A stretch of DNA of 64,000 nucleotides from Diplonema japonicum. Its lineage: Eukaryota > Euglenozoa > Diplonemea > Diplonemida > Diplonemidae. A program made the translations under genes and the position numbers. Within the stretch, counting starts at the first letter, position 1, and each line of letters opens with the position of its first letter. Location of the stretch: NCBI GenBank assembly GCA_964019335.1, contig OZ025738.1:1-64000 (forward strand), written 5' to 3'. The notes beneath the pieces were generated by a model. It was given only the letters and a program-made list of their open reading frames with translations, had not been told where the DNA came from and searched no databases. Below are positions 27,724 through 37,119 of the stretch, piece after piece.

Positions 27724-30700
27724 TTACTTCTTTTCGGTCAGCTTTGCATAGATCTTCTTTGCCAGATAAACCCAGTTGCCAGTGTTACCTTGTGGGCCGA
27801 GCGGGGTGCTAAGAAGTGCTGGGAAGAACAGCATCGACCAGAATAGGCTGTATCCGATGGTCATGAACATCATTATCCCGAACTTGTTGAAGAAGACGAT
27901 AACGGGAAAGAACAGGAAGGCAGAGGCTCCAAGAGTGCTGATGGCCCCTGACACTACCGATATCCCAACACGTGCTAGCATGTGGCGTATGCGGCCCTCC
28001 CTGTCTTGGCTTTCAGCCTCTACGTAAGACTCTGCTAAGTGAGCCACGAAGTCCACAGCGAGACCAGGAATCATCACCAAACCAACACTTTCCAAGACAC
28101 CAAGCTTCCATCCCAAAAGCACGATGGTGCCCAAACTGCAGAGGACCACGAGGGAAATGACTGTTGTTGCGAACAAGGCAATGATGATGTTTGTAGTAGC
28201 CAGGGTGAGCACACACAAGGCAAGCAGAATAGAGAGCATGATCCCACTGAACGCCTCAGATATCAACTTGTCCCTCACGAAGACGAAAACAAGAGATGAC
28301 TGCCACCCTGCTGCTTCGTTTGCCACCTCCAAGCACGGGGGCTTCGTGTATTGCTCCTTCATGAAGTCGTCCCATAACCCCCACAGGGCCATCCCGTCAC
28401 CAGAGTCTATGGACCTCGTCGCCGTGAGCTTCAGCTCTGCCATTACGAATCTCAGAGTTGGGGTGTTATCCACCAGCTCACCGTGGATGTGCTTCTTCCA
28501 TGCAGATATCACTGACGGCGCTCGCAGCCACAGTACCATCAGGTCATAGAATCGGTCCTGGTCCCCAGTGGGGCCCGTGATGGCGGCCCACGTACTCGTT
28601 CCATTATTCATGTCGACCCACCTCTTGAAGTCGGCTACAAAACACTGGATTGGGTAATCGGGGTAGCCGCCTGTCTTCCGCGCGTCAGACTTCGCCTCCG
28701 CCGCCTCACAGATTGAAAGAATGCAATTTGCAGCCTTCGCCATGCTGAACTGTGGATTCCACACAGGGTTCCCGAGGTTCTTTGTATCTGTTGCCCTTGT
28801 CCCCGCACGGTCGATGGGCTCGGCAGCGAACCCCCATGCAAACTTGATGAGGATCGAGTCGTCGGACCCGCCACGGTTGAAGAAGGCAGGCTTCGTTAGC
28901 ATGAAGGACTGGTAGTTGTTTGAAGTAGGAAGGAAGCGAGGGTTATCGGGGTCGGCCTCGATCTGCGCACCAGTGATGCCCAAACTGACACCCAGTGCGA
29001 TAAAGATAGCAAGGATGACCACTCGGGCGCGGAGGACCCCATCGGTGTACGAGGAGTAGAACCAGTCGCTGATGGTCGGTGGGGGAACATCCTTGTCAAC
29101 ATCATCCACTGGAACATCGCCGCTCTCATTGTCATCGGGGGCCACGGGGGCTACCTTGCGGGTGTGCTTCTTCCGCGTCCCGTCTATCATTGCCGACACC
29201 TTGTCTGCCAAACCGAAGCAGAAAGGGACCTGTGCCCACTTCGCAGTGTACAGCATCACGACGGTAGGGTAGTAGATCATTACCGCGCTGTAGTTCACAA
29301 GGACCAGCATGGCAGCGAAGAGGCCGAAGGTCTGGATGGCAGGAAACGACGAGTTCGCATTCGACATAAACGAAAACATGGTACTCAGACTCGTGACAAG
29401 CATAGCCTTCCCTGCGTGCTTCCACGTCCACAGCAGCCGCTTCCCGTGAGCCGCCTCATCGAACCTTGAAGCAGACTGCTCCCAGGTATCAAGGAACACG
29501 AAGATGTCGTCAGCACCGATACCCAAAATGATGAATATACACAACATGTTGAACACACCGAAGTACCGCTGCTGGAAAACAGCGAAATAAATCATATAAG
29601 CGGGTGCTGTGGACATGACGATCTGGCCCATGCCCATGATAGAGAGCCACCAGGAAGAGGTCATGAAAGCGATATAGAAAAGAACGAAGAGCATGGAGGC
29701 CATCATGAACATGGCGTCCGCTATAAGCTGTTTGCTAATGAAAAGATTAAGCATGCCGTGCCCGTTGAAGAGGTAGCTGACTCCATCGTGCCCCACCGCG
29801 CCCCCACCGTCGAGGGGGCTGTCGTATGTATCGTAAAGGAACTCAGCTAGCTTGTCAGACTGCCCGTCAGCGTCGTCGTTCACCGTCTTGTACCCCTCGA
29901 AAGGCACACCGAAGGTAAAGACGGTAAGAGCTGCCCGAACGATCTGGTTCCCTGAACCAAACTGCGAGTCGACAAGCCGCAAGAAATTCCAGGAATTCAG
30001 CCCAGCTGGGGTGCGGACATCGGGGATTGAGTTAGCATAAACGCTTGTCTTAATCCCTTTGAAGGTATCGTTGACAACCATCTCGGTCGGGCTGCAGGAC
30101 TGACCTACCTTCGGGCAGTACATGAGCCCAACGGGCTTACTTAGAAGCGACTCGCAATCCACGCCAAGGGAGGGGTCACACGACCAGAAGATCGTGTGGT
30201 GCTTGGCACAAGGGTGCGGAAGGCTGTTCACGATACGGATCTGCTCGGCGTTGCTAGCCTTCTCGAGTTCGATCTCAGACTGGCTGTACTCCTTCAGGCA
30301 GTACTTCTCGTAATCTGGCATCGCGGTGATCCGCTGCTCGAACTTGTTCACAGCAGCGATCAGATCAGACTCCAGCATGTCCCCGAACCGTGGAAGGTAC
30401 ACGATCTCGAGGGTAAGGTCTTCCCTGTCGCCGCCAAGTGACTCAACTGACTGTCGTAGTTCTTCTACCGGCTGGTCCAAGGAGTAGTCAGCTTCATCCA
30501 TACCTGCTGTCAGAGCATCTGCCCTCTCCTGCGTCACATGGTCACGGAGATACAGCGGGACGTCGTTAGAAAAGGGGAAGAAGGTGCTCCCCAAGCCCAG
30601 GATTAGTACGATGAACAAGAAGAACACAAAGCAGTAAGACCCGCATGTCAGGCAGTACGCCTTGCTCGGGTTATTCGCCACCCCATCGCAGAAGGCCTCG

Positions 30701-30771
30701 AGCTTGGCCGCTAGAAACGCTTTCTTTTGTTCCTCAGCCTCAACTGACTGCTTTTCGTGGTCGTCAGACAT
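27724..30771 (-). CDS. RND-superfamily membrane protein, Patched/Dispatched-like with sterol-sensing-type domain
   Basis: 1015 residues. The first helix (CFVFFLFIVLILGLGSTFF, about 45-65) is followed by a large extracytosolic domain with many Cys. Then comes a five-helix block containing MLCIFIILGIGADDIFVFLD: the GxxxDD in the fourth helix is the proton-relay motif of the Dispatched/RND group. A second half follows: a helix after DGVLRARVVILAIFIALGVS, a second large loop, and a final helix block with GLAVDFVAHLAESYVEA (GxxxD) and ISVVSGAISTLGASAFLFFP. The total of about 12 helices and two extracytosolic loops matches RND transporters. Likely exports or senses a lipid or sterol. The start at 30771 (MSDDHEKQSV) is the first ATG. 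It lies between the bestrophin and cyclase genes on the same strand. Confidence 0.85.
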   Translation of the reverse strand: MSDDHEKQSVEAEEQKKAFLAAKLEAFCDGVANNPSKAYCLTCGSYCFVFFLFIVLILGLGSTFFPFSNDVPLYLRDHVTQERADALTAGMDEADYSLDQPVEELRQSVESLGGDREDLTLEIVYLPRFGDMLESDLIAAVNKFEQRITAMPDYEKYCLKEYSQSEIELEKASNAEQIRIVNSLPHPCAKHHTIFWSCDPSLGVDCESLLSKPVGLMYCPKVGQSCSPTEMVVNDTFKGIKTSVYANSIPDVRTPAGLNSWNFLRLVDSQFGSGNQIVRAALTVFTFGVPFEGYKTVNDDADGQSDKLAEFLYDTYDSPLDGGGAVGHDGVSYLFNGHGMLNLFISKQLIADAMFMMASMLFVLFYIAFMTSSWWLSIMGMGQIVMSTAPAYMIYFAVFQQRYFGVFNMLCIFIILGIGADDIFVFLDTWEQSASRFDEAAHGKRLLWTWKHAGKAMLVTSLSTMFSFMSNANSSFPAIQTFGLFAAMLVLVNYSAVMIYYPTVVMLYTAKWAQVPFCFGLADKVSAMIDGTRKKHTRKVAPVAPDDNESGDVPVDDVDKDVPPPTISDWFYSSYTDGVLRARVVILAIFIALGVSLGITGAQIEADPDNPRFLPTSNNYQSFMLTKPAFFNRGGSDDSILIKFAWGFAAEPIDRAGTRATDTKNLGNPVWNPQFSMAKAANCILSICEAAEAKSDARKTGGYPDYPIQCFVADFKRWVDMNNGTSTWAAITGPTGDQDRFYDLMVLWLRAPSVISAWKKHIHGELVDNTPTLRFVMAELKLTATRSIDSGDGMALWGLWDDFMKEQYTKPPCLEVANEAAGWQSSLVFVFVRDKLISEAFSGIMLSILLALCVLTLATTNIIIALFATTVISLVVLCSLGTIVLLGWKLGVLESVGLVMIPGLAVDFVAHLAESYVEAESQDREGRIRHMLARVGISVVSGAISTLGASAFLFFPVIVFFNKFGIMMFMTIGYSLFWSMLFFPALLSTPLGPQGNTGNWVYLAKKIYAKLTEKK

Positions 30772-31733
30772 TTTACCCTCCTTTTATCTTGTATCTTATA
30801 TAAGCCTGGTGTGAGGATGAGTATAAAAAAAAAACAGTTCTTGAAGAGATATGATGTACGGGGGGGGGGGAAGAAAAGAGAAAAGAAAAAAAAAACAGTG
30901 AATAGCTAATCGCCCAGCCATCAAGAGAATTAGGTGATTAAGGTGGTCCACCTAATTATTGTGTTTTGCCTACCATACCAGCTATAAGATAACAGTGTGT
31001 GAATCCACCTTCGCACCGTTGAAGGCGCTTCTGCAAAGAAGATCCTTTCTGGTTTACAATGGTGGATAAGAGTAAAAAGAAGCTTACAAGGATTCAGTGT
31101 GTAGGGGGGGGGGGGGGGGGGTGCCCACTGTACCTATAACCCCTACACGTTACAAAATAAATGGATTATGAAAAAAAAGAGAAAAAAAAAGAAAAATGAA
31201 AATGAAAAAAAAAGAATATGGTAAAAAACTTGTCTTTTCGTTTTCTTTTCTTCTTTTCGGCTTTCTTTCTCGTTCGTTATCATCGTTAACCATATTGCAT
31301 TTGAATAAAGGAAACGTGAGGGAAAAAAAAAAAAAGAAAAAGAGAGAGAAAAAAAAACTCGATCTATCTTTGCAGTGCGCTACTTGGTGGCCCACCACAA
31401 AAAAGAATTCAAATCTAGCAAGGGGTGACGAAAGGGGAATACATATACGAAGGATAAAGGAAAGTGTGGTGTCAATTCCTGCTTTTAGAAAAAGCTCTAA
31501 AAGAGCTGGTGGGCTGTTGTGGCTAAAAGCCGGCAAGCTTGCACCCTGACCCTTCTATTGTGCTTCTCCCAGGAATTGCTTAAGCACACCACGTAACTAG
31601 CGAACGGAATTGAAATGGTTGGTGGGAACTTACGCACCACCAAGACGGACTAGCGAAGAGAGAAGAACTGGAAGAAAAAAATAATGTCAACCCAAAAACA
31701 AAAAAAAGAAAAGAAACCGTTTCACATTAACTA
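30772..31733. other. Intergenic, homopolymer-rich, no gene seen
   Basis: Contains an 18-nt G run (31104-31121) and several A-rich stretches. No supported reading frame. It probably holds 3' and 5' UTRs and trans-splice signals. Confidence 0.6.
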
Positions 31734-33434
31734 CTATAGAATGAAAGTTTCAAATGTGTTTATCCCTGATACCCTCACGCGCAGATCTTCTCTTTCCAAG
31801 GAAGTGGCTGTGCCGTTCTTCTGCTTGTCAAGGTCGAGGTACCTCAGGGCACGTTCCTTGTCCTGCAGGAGGTAGTGCTTCCCCGCGTCGTTGTAGTCTT
31901 CCCAAAGGTTATCTCGCAGCTCGTACATCCACTCGGCATCGCCTGTACCTTCATGAGGGTCCACCGACAGCACCTCGTACAAGAAGAGAGGTGTTTCCAA
32001 GCTGGTTCTGAAGACAACGCGGACCACCAGAATGCGCATGGTAATGCAGTACGAGGTGTCGGTGTACACAGTCGAACAGCATATGATACCAGTCTGCCGC
32101 GAAGCTCCAAACCGCTCAACCGCAGAGGCAGCGACTATGGCACGCCCGACGGCACAGAATGACATTAGCTCCGCGCACCCGAAGTACCCACAGTAAGCGT
32201 ACCCGGCTGTGATGCCACTTGTGACATTTGTGCCCATCGTCTTCAAAGCTTTCCGCAGCTCCTGACATGCCTTCACAGCGTTCATCGAGTGTGAACTGCA
32301 CTTCTTTGACGCGTTGAAAGAAGCATGGACATGGTCCCCAAGCACCGACCCTACCACACCCCCGTACTTCCCGAGGCAGTCCAGCACTACATTGATATAC
32401 CCTGTGTAGCTTACGTGGAAGGCATGCATGTCGTCTTCAATATTGTCATGCGACCCCACCATGTTCATCACCGTGTATGTCACACGGCGTCGTTCAGTGG
32501 GAGGGGGCTCCTTGATGCTGATCCGCTGGCTCCCTGTCCCGACGCCCTTCTCCTCTTCCAACAGTATCGTTTCATGCGGTGCGACGGTCTCGTCCTCTTC
32601 GAAGTCCTCTCCGTACAAGCACGACTGCGGGAGGTATGAACGATACGCCTTAAGGTTCTCGAGGATATCGTTGAAGGCGCCGTACAAAGGGACTGGTAGG
32701 CTGGTGCTGTTAATGGTGCTCTCTGCCTCGGCAAGGTCAAACCGCGAGAGGGAGTCTGCGATACGCTCCGCAGCTGATATAACATCGTTCATCTTGTCAT
32801 GCTCTTTGTACAGACGATCGGCGAAGCCCCTTGTGAAGTAGTAGTCGAGGAGGAAGATCAACGCTTGTGCCATAAAAATCAAAACCGCGGATCGCCACGC
32901 TATTGAGCACGGGAGGGTCTCGCACTGGCACGCGGTCTGTCTGTCGCCCTGTGCGGGGAGGAAGGAAAAGTCATAGAACCCAAGACGCATGACGTTCTCC
33001 ATGGCGAGAACGAGAAGCCAGACGAAAAGAATACCGACGAGGTTACGCGTGACGCGCGGCTTGAGCCTGCACACAAGACATATGTCGAGCAAGATAATGT
33101 AACCAGACCACATCAGAAACTGCCCGGTAGTGATGAGCTGATAGTCGACAAGGATGGTAGTGGCAGCATAGCCATACATAGACATCTCAATGAGCCCGTA
33201 GCGAAGCTTCTTCTCATACAGCATCTGGGCCGTACACAGAAACCCACTCAGGAGTGCAGGCACGGACATGACCAGACGTATGTCCCTGTGCTCGAGGTTA
33301 TTAATGAAGGTCACCATGTACAGCACCACAGCCATCACACTGCTGGCAAATACAACCTTTTTCTTAAACACCTCCTGCGGGCTATCCAAGGGCCTCATGA
33401 CACACCGCAGAGACAGCAAGCTGGATATCTTCAT
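31734..33434 (-). CDS. Cyclase-family membrane protein retaining only the degenerate C2-like domain
   Basis: The start MKISSLLSLRCVM at 33434 aligns with the paralog's start; the upstream in-frame part overlaps the neighbour. The N-terminal half has about six helices (VMAVVLYMVTFINNLEHRD; VARSAVLIFMAQALIFLLD-like segments) and the conserved YLPQSCLYGEDF junction, as in the paralog at 33553. The catalytic C1 domain expected next is missing: there is no FTDIxxST and no KTIGDAFM. What follows corresponds to the C-terminal C2-like domain (VVGSVLGDHVHASFNASKKC, AGYAYCGYFGCAELMSFCAV) and lacks the metal-binding Asp residues. It is predicted to be catalytically inactive, perhaps a regulator or partner. 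About 566 residues. Confidence 0.75.
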   Translation of the reverse strand: MKISSLLSLRCVMRPLDSPQEVFKKKVVFASSVMAVVLYMVTFINNLEHRDIRLVMSVPALLSGFLCTAQMLYEKKLRYGLIEMSMYGYAATTILVDYQLITTGQFLMWSGYIILLDICLVCRLKPRVTRNLVGILFVWLLVLAMENVMRLGFYDFSFLPAQGDRQTACQCETLPCSIAWRSAVLIFMAQALIFLLDYYFTRGFADRLYKEHDKMNDVISAAERIADSLSRFDLAEAESTINSTSLPVPLYGAFNDILENLKAYRSYLPQSCLYGEDFEEDETVAPHETILLEEEKGVGTGSQRISIKEPPPTERRRVTYTVMNMVGSHDNIEDDMHAFHVSYTGYINVVLDCLGKYGGVVGSVLGDHVHASFNASKKCSSHSMNAVKACQELRKALKTMGTNVTSGITAGYAYCGYFGCAELMSFCAVGRAIVAASAVERFGASRQTGIICCSTVYTDTSYCITMRILVVRVVFRTSLETPLFLYEVLSVDPHEGTGDAEWMYELRDNLWEDYNDAGKHYLLQDKERALRYLDLDKQKNGTATSLEREDLRVRVSGINTFETFIL

Positions 33435-33552
33435 CTTACAGTGAAACCCGCTACCCCCCCTTCCTTGATCGAGTATGCACCAGAAAAGAAAAAAAGAAAA
33501 AGAAAAAACTGAAGATGAAGAGACGTAAAAATACTGCTGTAAAGCATGGGAC

Positions 33553-35649
33553 TTAAACAAAAACTGAGTATCGTCTGGGTGTGACACTGTAGACCTCTGT
33601 GAATGTGGTGCCATATATGGATATCGTGAGGTCCATTGCACGGATGACATTGATGTAGTCGACAGTCAGGCTGCGCAGCAGGTCGAATATGTCGCTGCCT
33701 TTGCTGTCAGCGTACAGGCAGTAGTAGCCATTGCTCAGTGCGGTGTTGCACAGCACACTGCTCACCGTAACGCAACTCCCAACAACCGCGATGAACCTTG
33801 TTGCTGTACCCACAGTGCCGTGATGGATGTACCCCTGTGACATGCCAATGCACAAATCCTCTGTCTGCCCTGTCAGCCTCATGGTGTGCAGACTCCGCGC
33901 AAATAGGAACGAACTCTCAACATGTGTAGAACACTGCCTCGAAGTATTCCACCCAAGCGCTATTCTGCCTCCCTGCAAAGAGCTAACCACACCACGCGTC
34001 CTCTCGCTGCACATCACCACCTTAGCAAGCAAGTCGCTTAGGACGCAGCCCACCTGACCTCTGGTATCGTCGAGGCGTACATCTACACAGGACACACTCG
34101 CACAGGAGATCTTCAGATCAACTGGATAACTACCCGAGCTGCTGAGCGAATAGTTCTCGGTGATAATCTGCCGCCTGTCTTTTCTGTTTAAGAGCATCTG
34201 TGACTCAACAAACGTCTTACGGCCTTCAAGAAAAGGTGGTAGAAGCAAGAACGACTGTACGGTCCCGTCGATCCCTTTCAGCTTCGTCGGGCCCATTTCA
34301 ATAATCACAACATCAAGGTGGGCCACATCTTCCATCACCTCAGGTGTCACCGCCACCGCCCCACCAACACAGGCTCCTTCCATCCTTGCAGCCTTATTCA
34401 CTGTGTTCCCGAAGTAGTCATACCTCCCTGTGATGGGATTCGTCTGTGCGTCTACTTCCCCGAAGTGCACACCGACACGAACGCGTAGACCACACCACGG
34501 GCCGTCTGGGTTGTAAGAAAAGTGATCCATTTGAAGAAGCTCTGTGGGCCAACTTGCACTGACCAGCCCTTCCTGGACCGACAAACCAAACTGAACAGCA
34601 TCTACGGAGCTCTTGAACGCTACCATGAAAGCATCACCAATGGTCTTCACCTCGTAGCCTCCCCAATCGGACGAGGCTTCCCTCATTATCCTGTCGTGCT
34701 CACGCATGCCTTCCTTCATCCCTTCAGGGCATGCCTCCCACGTGGCTGTTGATCCTTGAATGTCGGTGAAGACGATGGCTGCCTTTTGTGTGGCGATCCC
34801 AGGGGCGGGTGTGTGACTATGGCTTTTGAAAGTGTGTTCGCCCGAGAAGAGGGCGTCAGGAAGGTAAGGGCGGTAGATGCGGAGGTTCTTAACGATGGCG
34901 CTGAACGCTTCGAACAGTGGCTCGGGGATGGATGCAGTGCTGATGATGTGCTCTGCCTCTGCAATGTCGAACCTCGAGACGGACTGAGCGATCCTCTCAG
35001 TGGCATCGACAACGTCGTGCATCCTGTCATATTCTCTATACAGACGATTGGCGAAGCCCCGTGTGAAGAAGTAGTCAAGGAGGAAGACAAGTATCTGAAC
35101 CAATGCAACGATGACAGTGCCAGTCAGGGTCCACGGGCACGGAAGCGAATCGCAGTCGTAGCTAGAACGTCTGTCGGACTGTGGAGGAAGGTACGGAATG
35201 TCAAACAGGCCGAAGCGAAGCCAACTCTCGAGATTGAGGAGAATGAGCCAGCAGAAAAGCACGATGATGAGGTTCCGGGTGACGCGCTGATCGAGACGGC
35301 AGACCAAACAAATATCTATTAATATAATGTAAGCAGGCCACAAGCGGAAATGACCGAGAACAGCAAGCTGGCAGTCCATTATGATCACAGATATACTGTG
35401 AACATACATAGTGGCCTCTACAACTACATGGCGCAGCTGCCTCTCATACAGCAGCTGTATCAAAGAAAACGCGCTCGCCACTGATGCCGCCATTGGAAAG
35501 TATCGCTTGGCGACCGTGCCGGTGGTGTCCGATGCATTGAAACCCGTCAGAAGCAGCACAACAACATTCGACATGAATATCACCTTCTTGCTGAAAACCG
35601 TGTGCGGATGGTCAGAGGGCAAGACAATCCGTGACAGTGGCGAAAACAT
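33553..35649 (-). CDS. Membrane class III adenylate/guanylate cyclase
   Basis: 698 residues. About six N-terminal helices (for example PAYIILIDICLVCRL, IVALVQILVFLLDYFFTRGF) lead through a helical linker (VDATERIAQSVSRFDIAEAE) into a class III catalytic domain. Its motifs are AAIVFTDIQGSTATWE (first metal Asp), YEVKTIGDAFMVAF (Lys and second Asp), RVRVGVHFGEVDAQTN and DYFGNTVNKAARMEG (transition-state Asn and Arg). A second, degenerate cyclase-like domain follows (LCIGMSQGYIHHGTVGTATR), lacking metal ligands. Only one active C1 is evident, so a homodimer or a dimer with paralogs is likely. It makes cyclic nucleotide at a membrane. The start at 35649 (MFSPLSRIVLPS) overlaps the tail of the upstream pseudogene by 38 nt. 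Confidence 0.85.
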   Translation of the reverse strand: MFSPLSRIVLPSDHPHTVFSKKVIFMSNVVVLLLTGFNASDTTGTVAKRYFPMAASVASAFSLIQLLYERQLRHVVVEATMYVHSISVIIMDCQLAVLGHFRLWPAYIILIDICLVCRLDQRVTRNLIIVLFCWLILLNLESWLRFGLFDIPYLPPQSDRRSSYDCDSLPCPWTLTGTVIVALVQILVFLLDYFFTRGFANRLYREYDRMHDVVDATERIAQSVSRFDIAEAEHIISTASIPEPLFEAFSAIVKNLRIYRPYLPDALFSGEHTFKSHSHTPAPGIATQKAAIVFTDIQGSTATWEACPEGMKEGMREHDRIMREASSDWGGYEVKTIGDAFMVAFKSSVDAVQFGLSVQEGLVSASWPTELLQMDHFSYNPDGPWCGLRVRVGVHFGEVDAQTNPITGRYDYFGNTVNKAARMEGACVGGAVAVTPEVMEDVAHLDVVIIEMGPTKLKGIDGTVQSFLLLPPFLEGRKTFVESQMLLNRKDRRQIITENYSLSSSGSYPVDLKISCASVSCVDVRLDDTRGQVGCVLSDLLAKVVMCSERTRGVVSSLQGGRIALGWNTSRQCSTHVESSFLFARSLHTMRLTGQTEDLCIGMSQGYIHHGTVGTATRFIAVVGSCVTVSSVLCNTALSNGYYCLYADSKGSDIFDLLRSLTVDYINVIRAMDLTISIYGTTFTEVYSVTPRRYSVFV

Positions 35650-37012
35650 CCCCTCGCTGAAATGCTATTTTTATCTCTATGAAATATCTAAACTTGATAA
35701 AAAAGAGAGGTAGCTGAATTGTTAAAAAAGAGAGGAAAGGTGCTGTGACGAAACCACTGTAAAGCGGTTCTGTCAGAGCCTGAACATCAGGAACCTTCAT
35801 CATATCCGTCATGGCGGTAGGTGTCACACTGTATACGACTCCGCTACTTCTTACCTTGAGACTCTCGGCAGTAAAACTAACATGAGGTATGCATCTTGCC
35901 ACCACCTGGTCTGCCTCTGTGCTCTGCTTAGAACTATTGTGTGCCTCTGAGTAAAGGCAATAATAGTCCATGTTCAGGCACATGTCGCACAGCACACTGC
36001 TCACCGTAACGCAGCTCCCAACGACAGTGATGAACCTCTTGGCTATACCCACAGTGCCGTAATACACATGCCCCTGCGACATGCCAATGTACAGGCTCTT
36101 AACATCGGCCCACATGTCGTGCAATGTCCTAACGCAAAGAAGCGAACTCTCGACGTGAGTAGGACACGGCCTTGGAGCATTCCAAGAACGACTGTACGGT
36201 CCCGTCGATCCCTTTCAGCTTCGTCGGGCCCATTTCAATAACCACAACATCAAGGTGGGCCACATCTTCCATCACCTCAGGTGTCACCGCCACCGCCCCA
36301 CCAACACAGGCTCCTTCCATCCTTGCAGCCTTGTTCACTGTGTTCCCGAAGTAGTCGTACCTCCCTGTGATGGGATTCGTCTGTGCGTCTACTTCCCCGA
36401 AGTGCACACCGACACGAACGCGTAGACCACACCACGGGCCGTCTGGGTTGTTGGAGAAAAATACTGGTTAAGAGCAGTGAAGAAAGACAGCTTGCAGGGG
36501 GGCGTAGCGCAATCAAAGATCTCCTTTTGAGCCTGTATGGGGGGGAGAACGTCCGCACTCAACAAACCAAAGCGAAGGAACTCATCAAAGAAAGTGATTA
36601 ACAGCCAGGTGCTTACCAAACCAAACATCTTAAGCGAGAGCGTCTTAAGGCCGAGAACAAGGCAGATATCTATGAGTAACACAAAGCCCATCCACCAACG
36701 AACGGACCCCGGAAGGCACTGCGACACCCAGTCAAGCAGAATGAAGATGACGGCATAGCAATACAGACACACCTCCACAACTACTCCCCTGTGAACCCTC
36801 TCAACAGCTACCTGCGTGAACAGCGAAGCGGAAACCGCGGCACCTAGTACGACAAGACCCTTTCCAACGCCCCCTTGTCCTGCGCAATCCCGAGCGTCGA
36901 CGAGACGCTGTAAGAAATAAAAACAATGAACCCGCCACATCCCGTTGCTAAAGAGATCCTTTTGCACATCATATCTTTTTCCGTGTCGCGCTCCACCATC
37001 CCTATCCCACAC
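35612..37012 (-). pseudogene. Decayed membrane cyclase with two large internal deletions
   Basis: The upstream part encodes the N-terminal helix block (VVVEVCLYCYAVIFILLDW, GFVLLIDICLVLGLKTLSL, LLITFFDEFLRFGLL) after a frameshift near 36850. At about 36451 it jumps directly to the middle of the catalytic domain (PDGPWCGLRVRVGVHFGEVD), so the linker and both metal-binding motifs are gone. At about 36183 it jumps again, from TVQSFL to a decayed C2-like region (NAPRPCPTHVESSLL, IGMSQGHVYYGTVGIAKR). The block 36183-36451 is almost identical to the intact neighbour. The reading frame runs into the neighbour's start. Not expected to make an active cyclase. Confidence 0.8.
36183..36451. repeat. 269-bp near-identical patch shared with 34246-34514
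   Basis: Aligned without gaps, I count 3 differences in 269 bp, two of them silent, whereas the flanking paralogous coding sequence is clearly diverged. The boundaries coincide with the two deletion joints of the pseudogene. This suggests a gene conversion or templated patch from the intact cyclase. Confidence 0.85.
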
Positions 37013-37119
37013 ACGAACAGCCGTGCTGCCCTTAGCATATTTCTATGTGATAAGATCTCGGTAATTACCAATAGACAAAACAAGTACACTAAACGGAGAA
37101 CAATAAAGAAATGGGGAAA

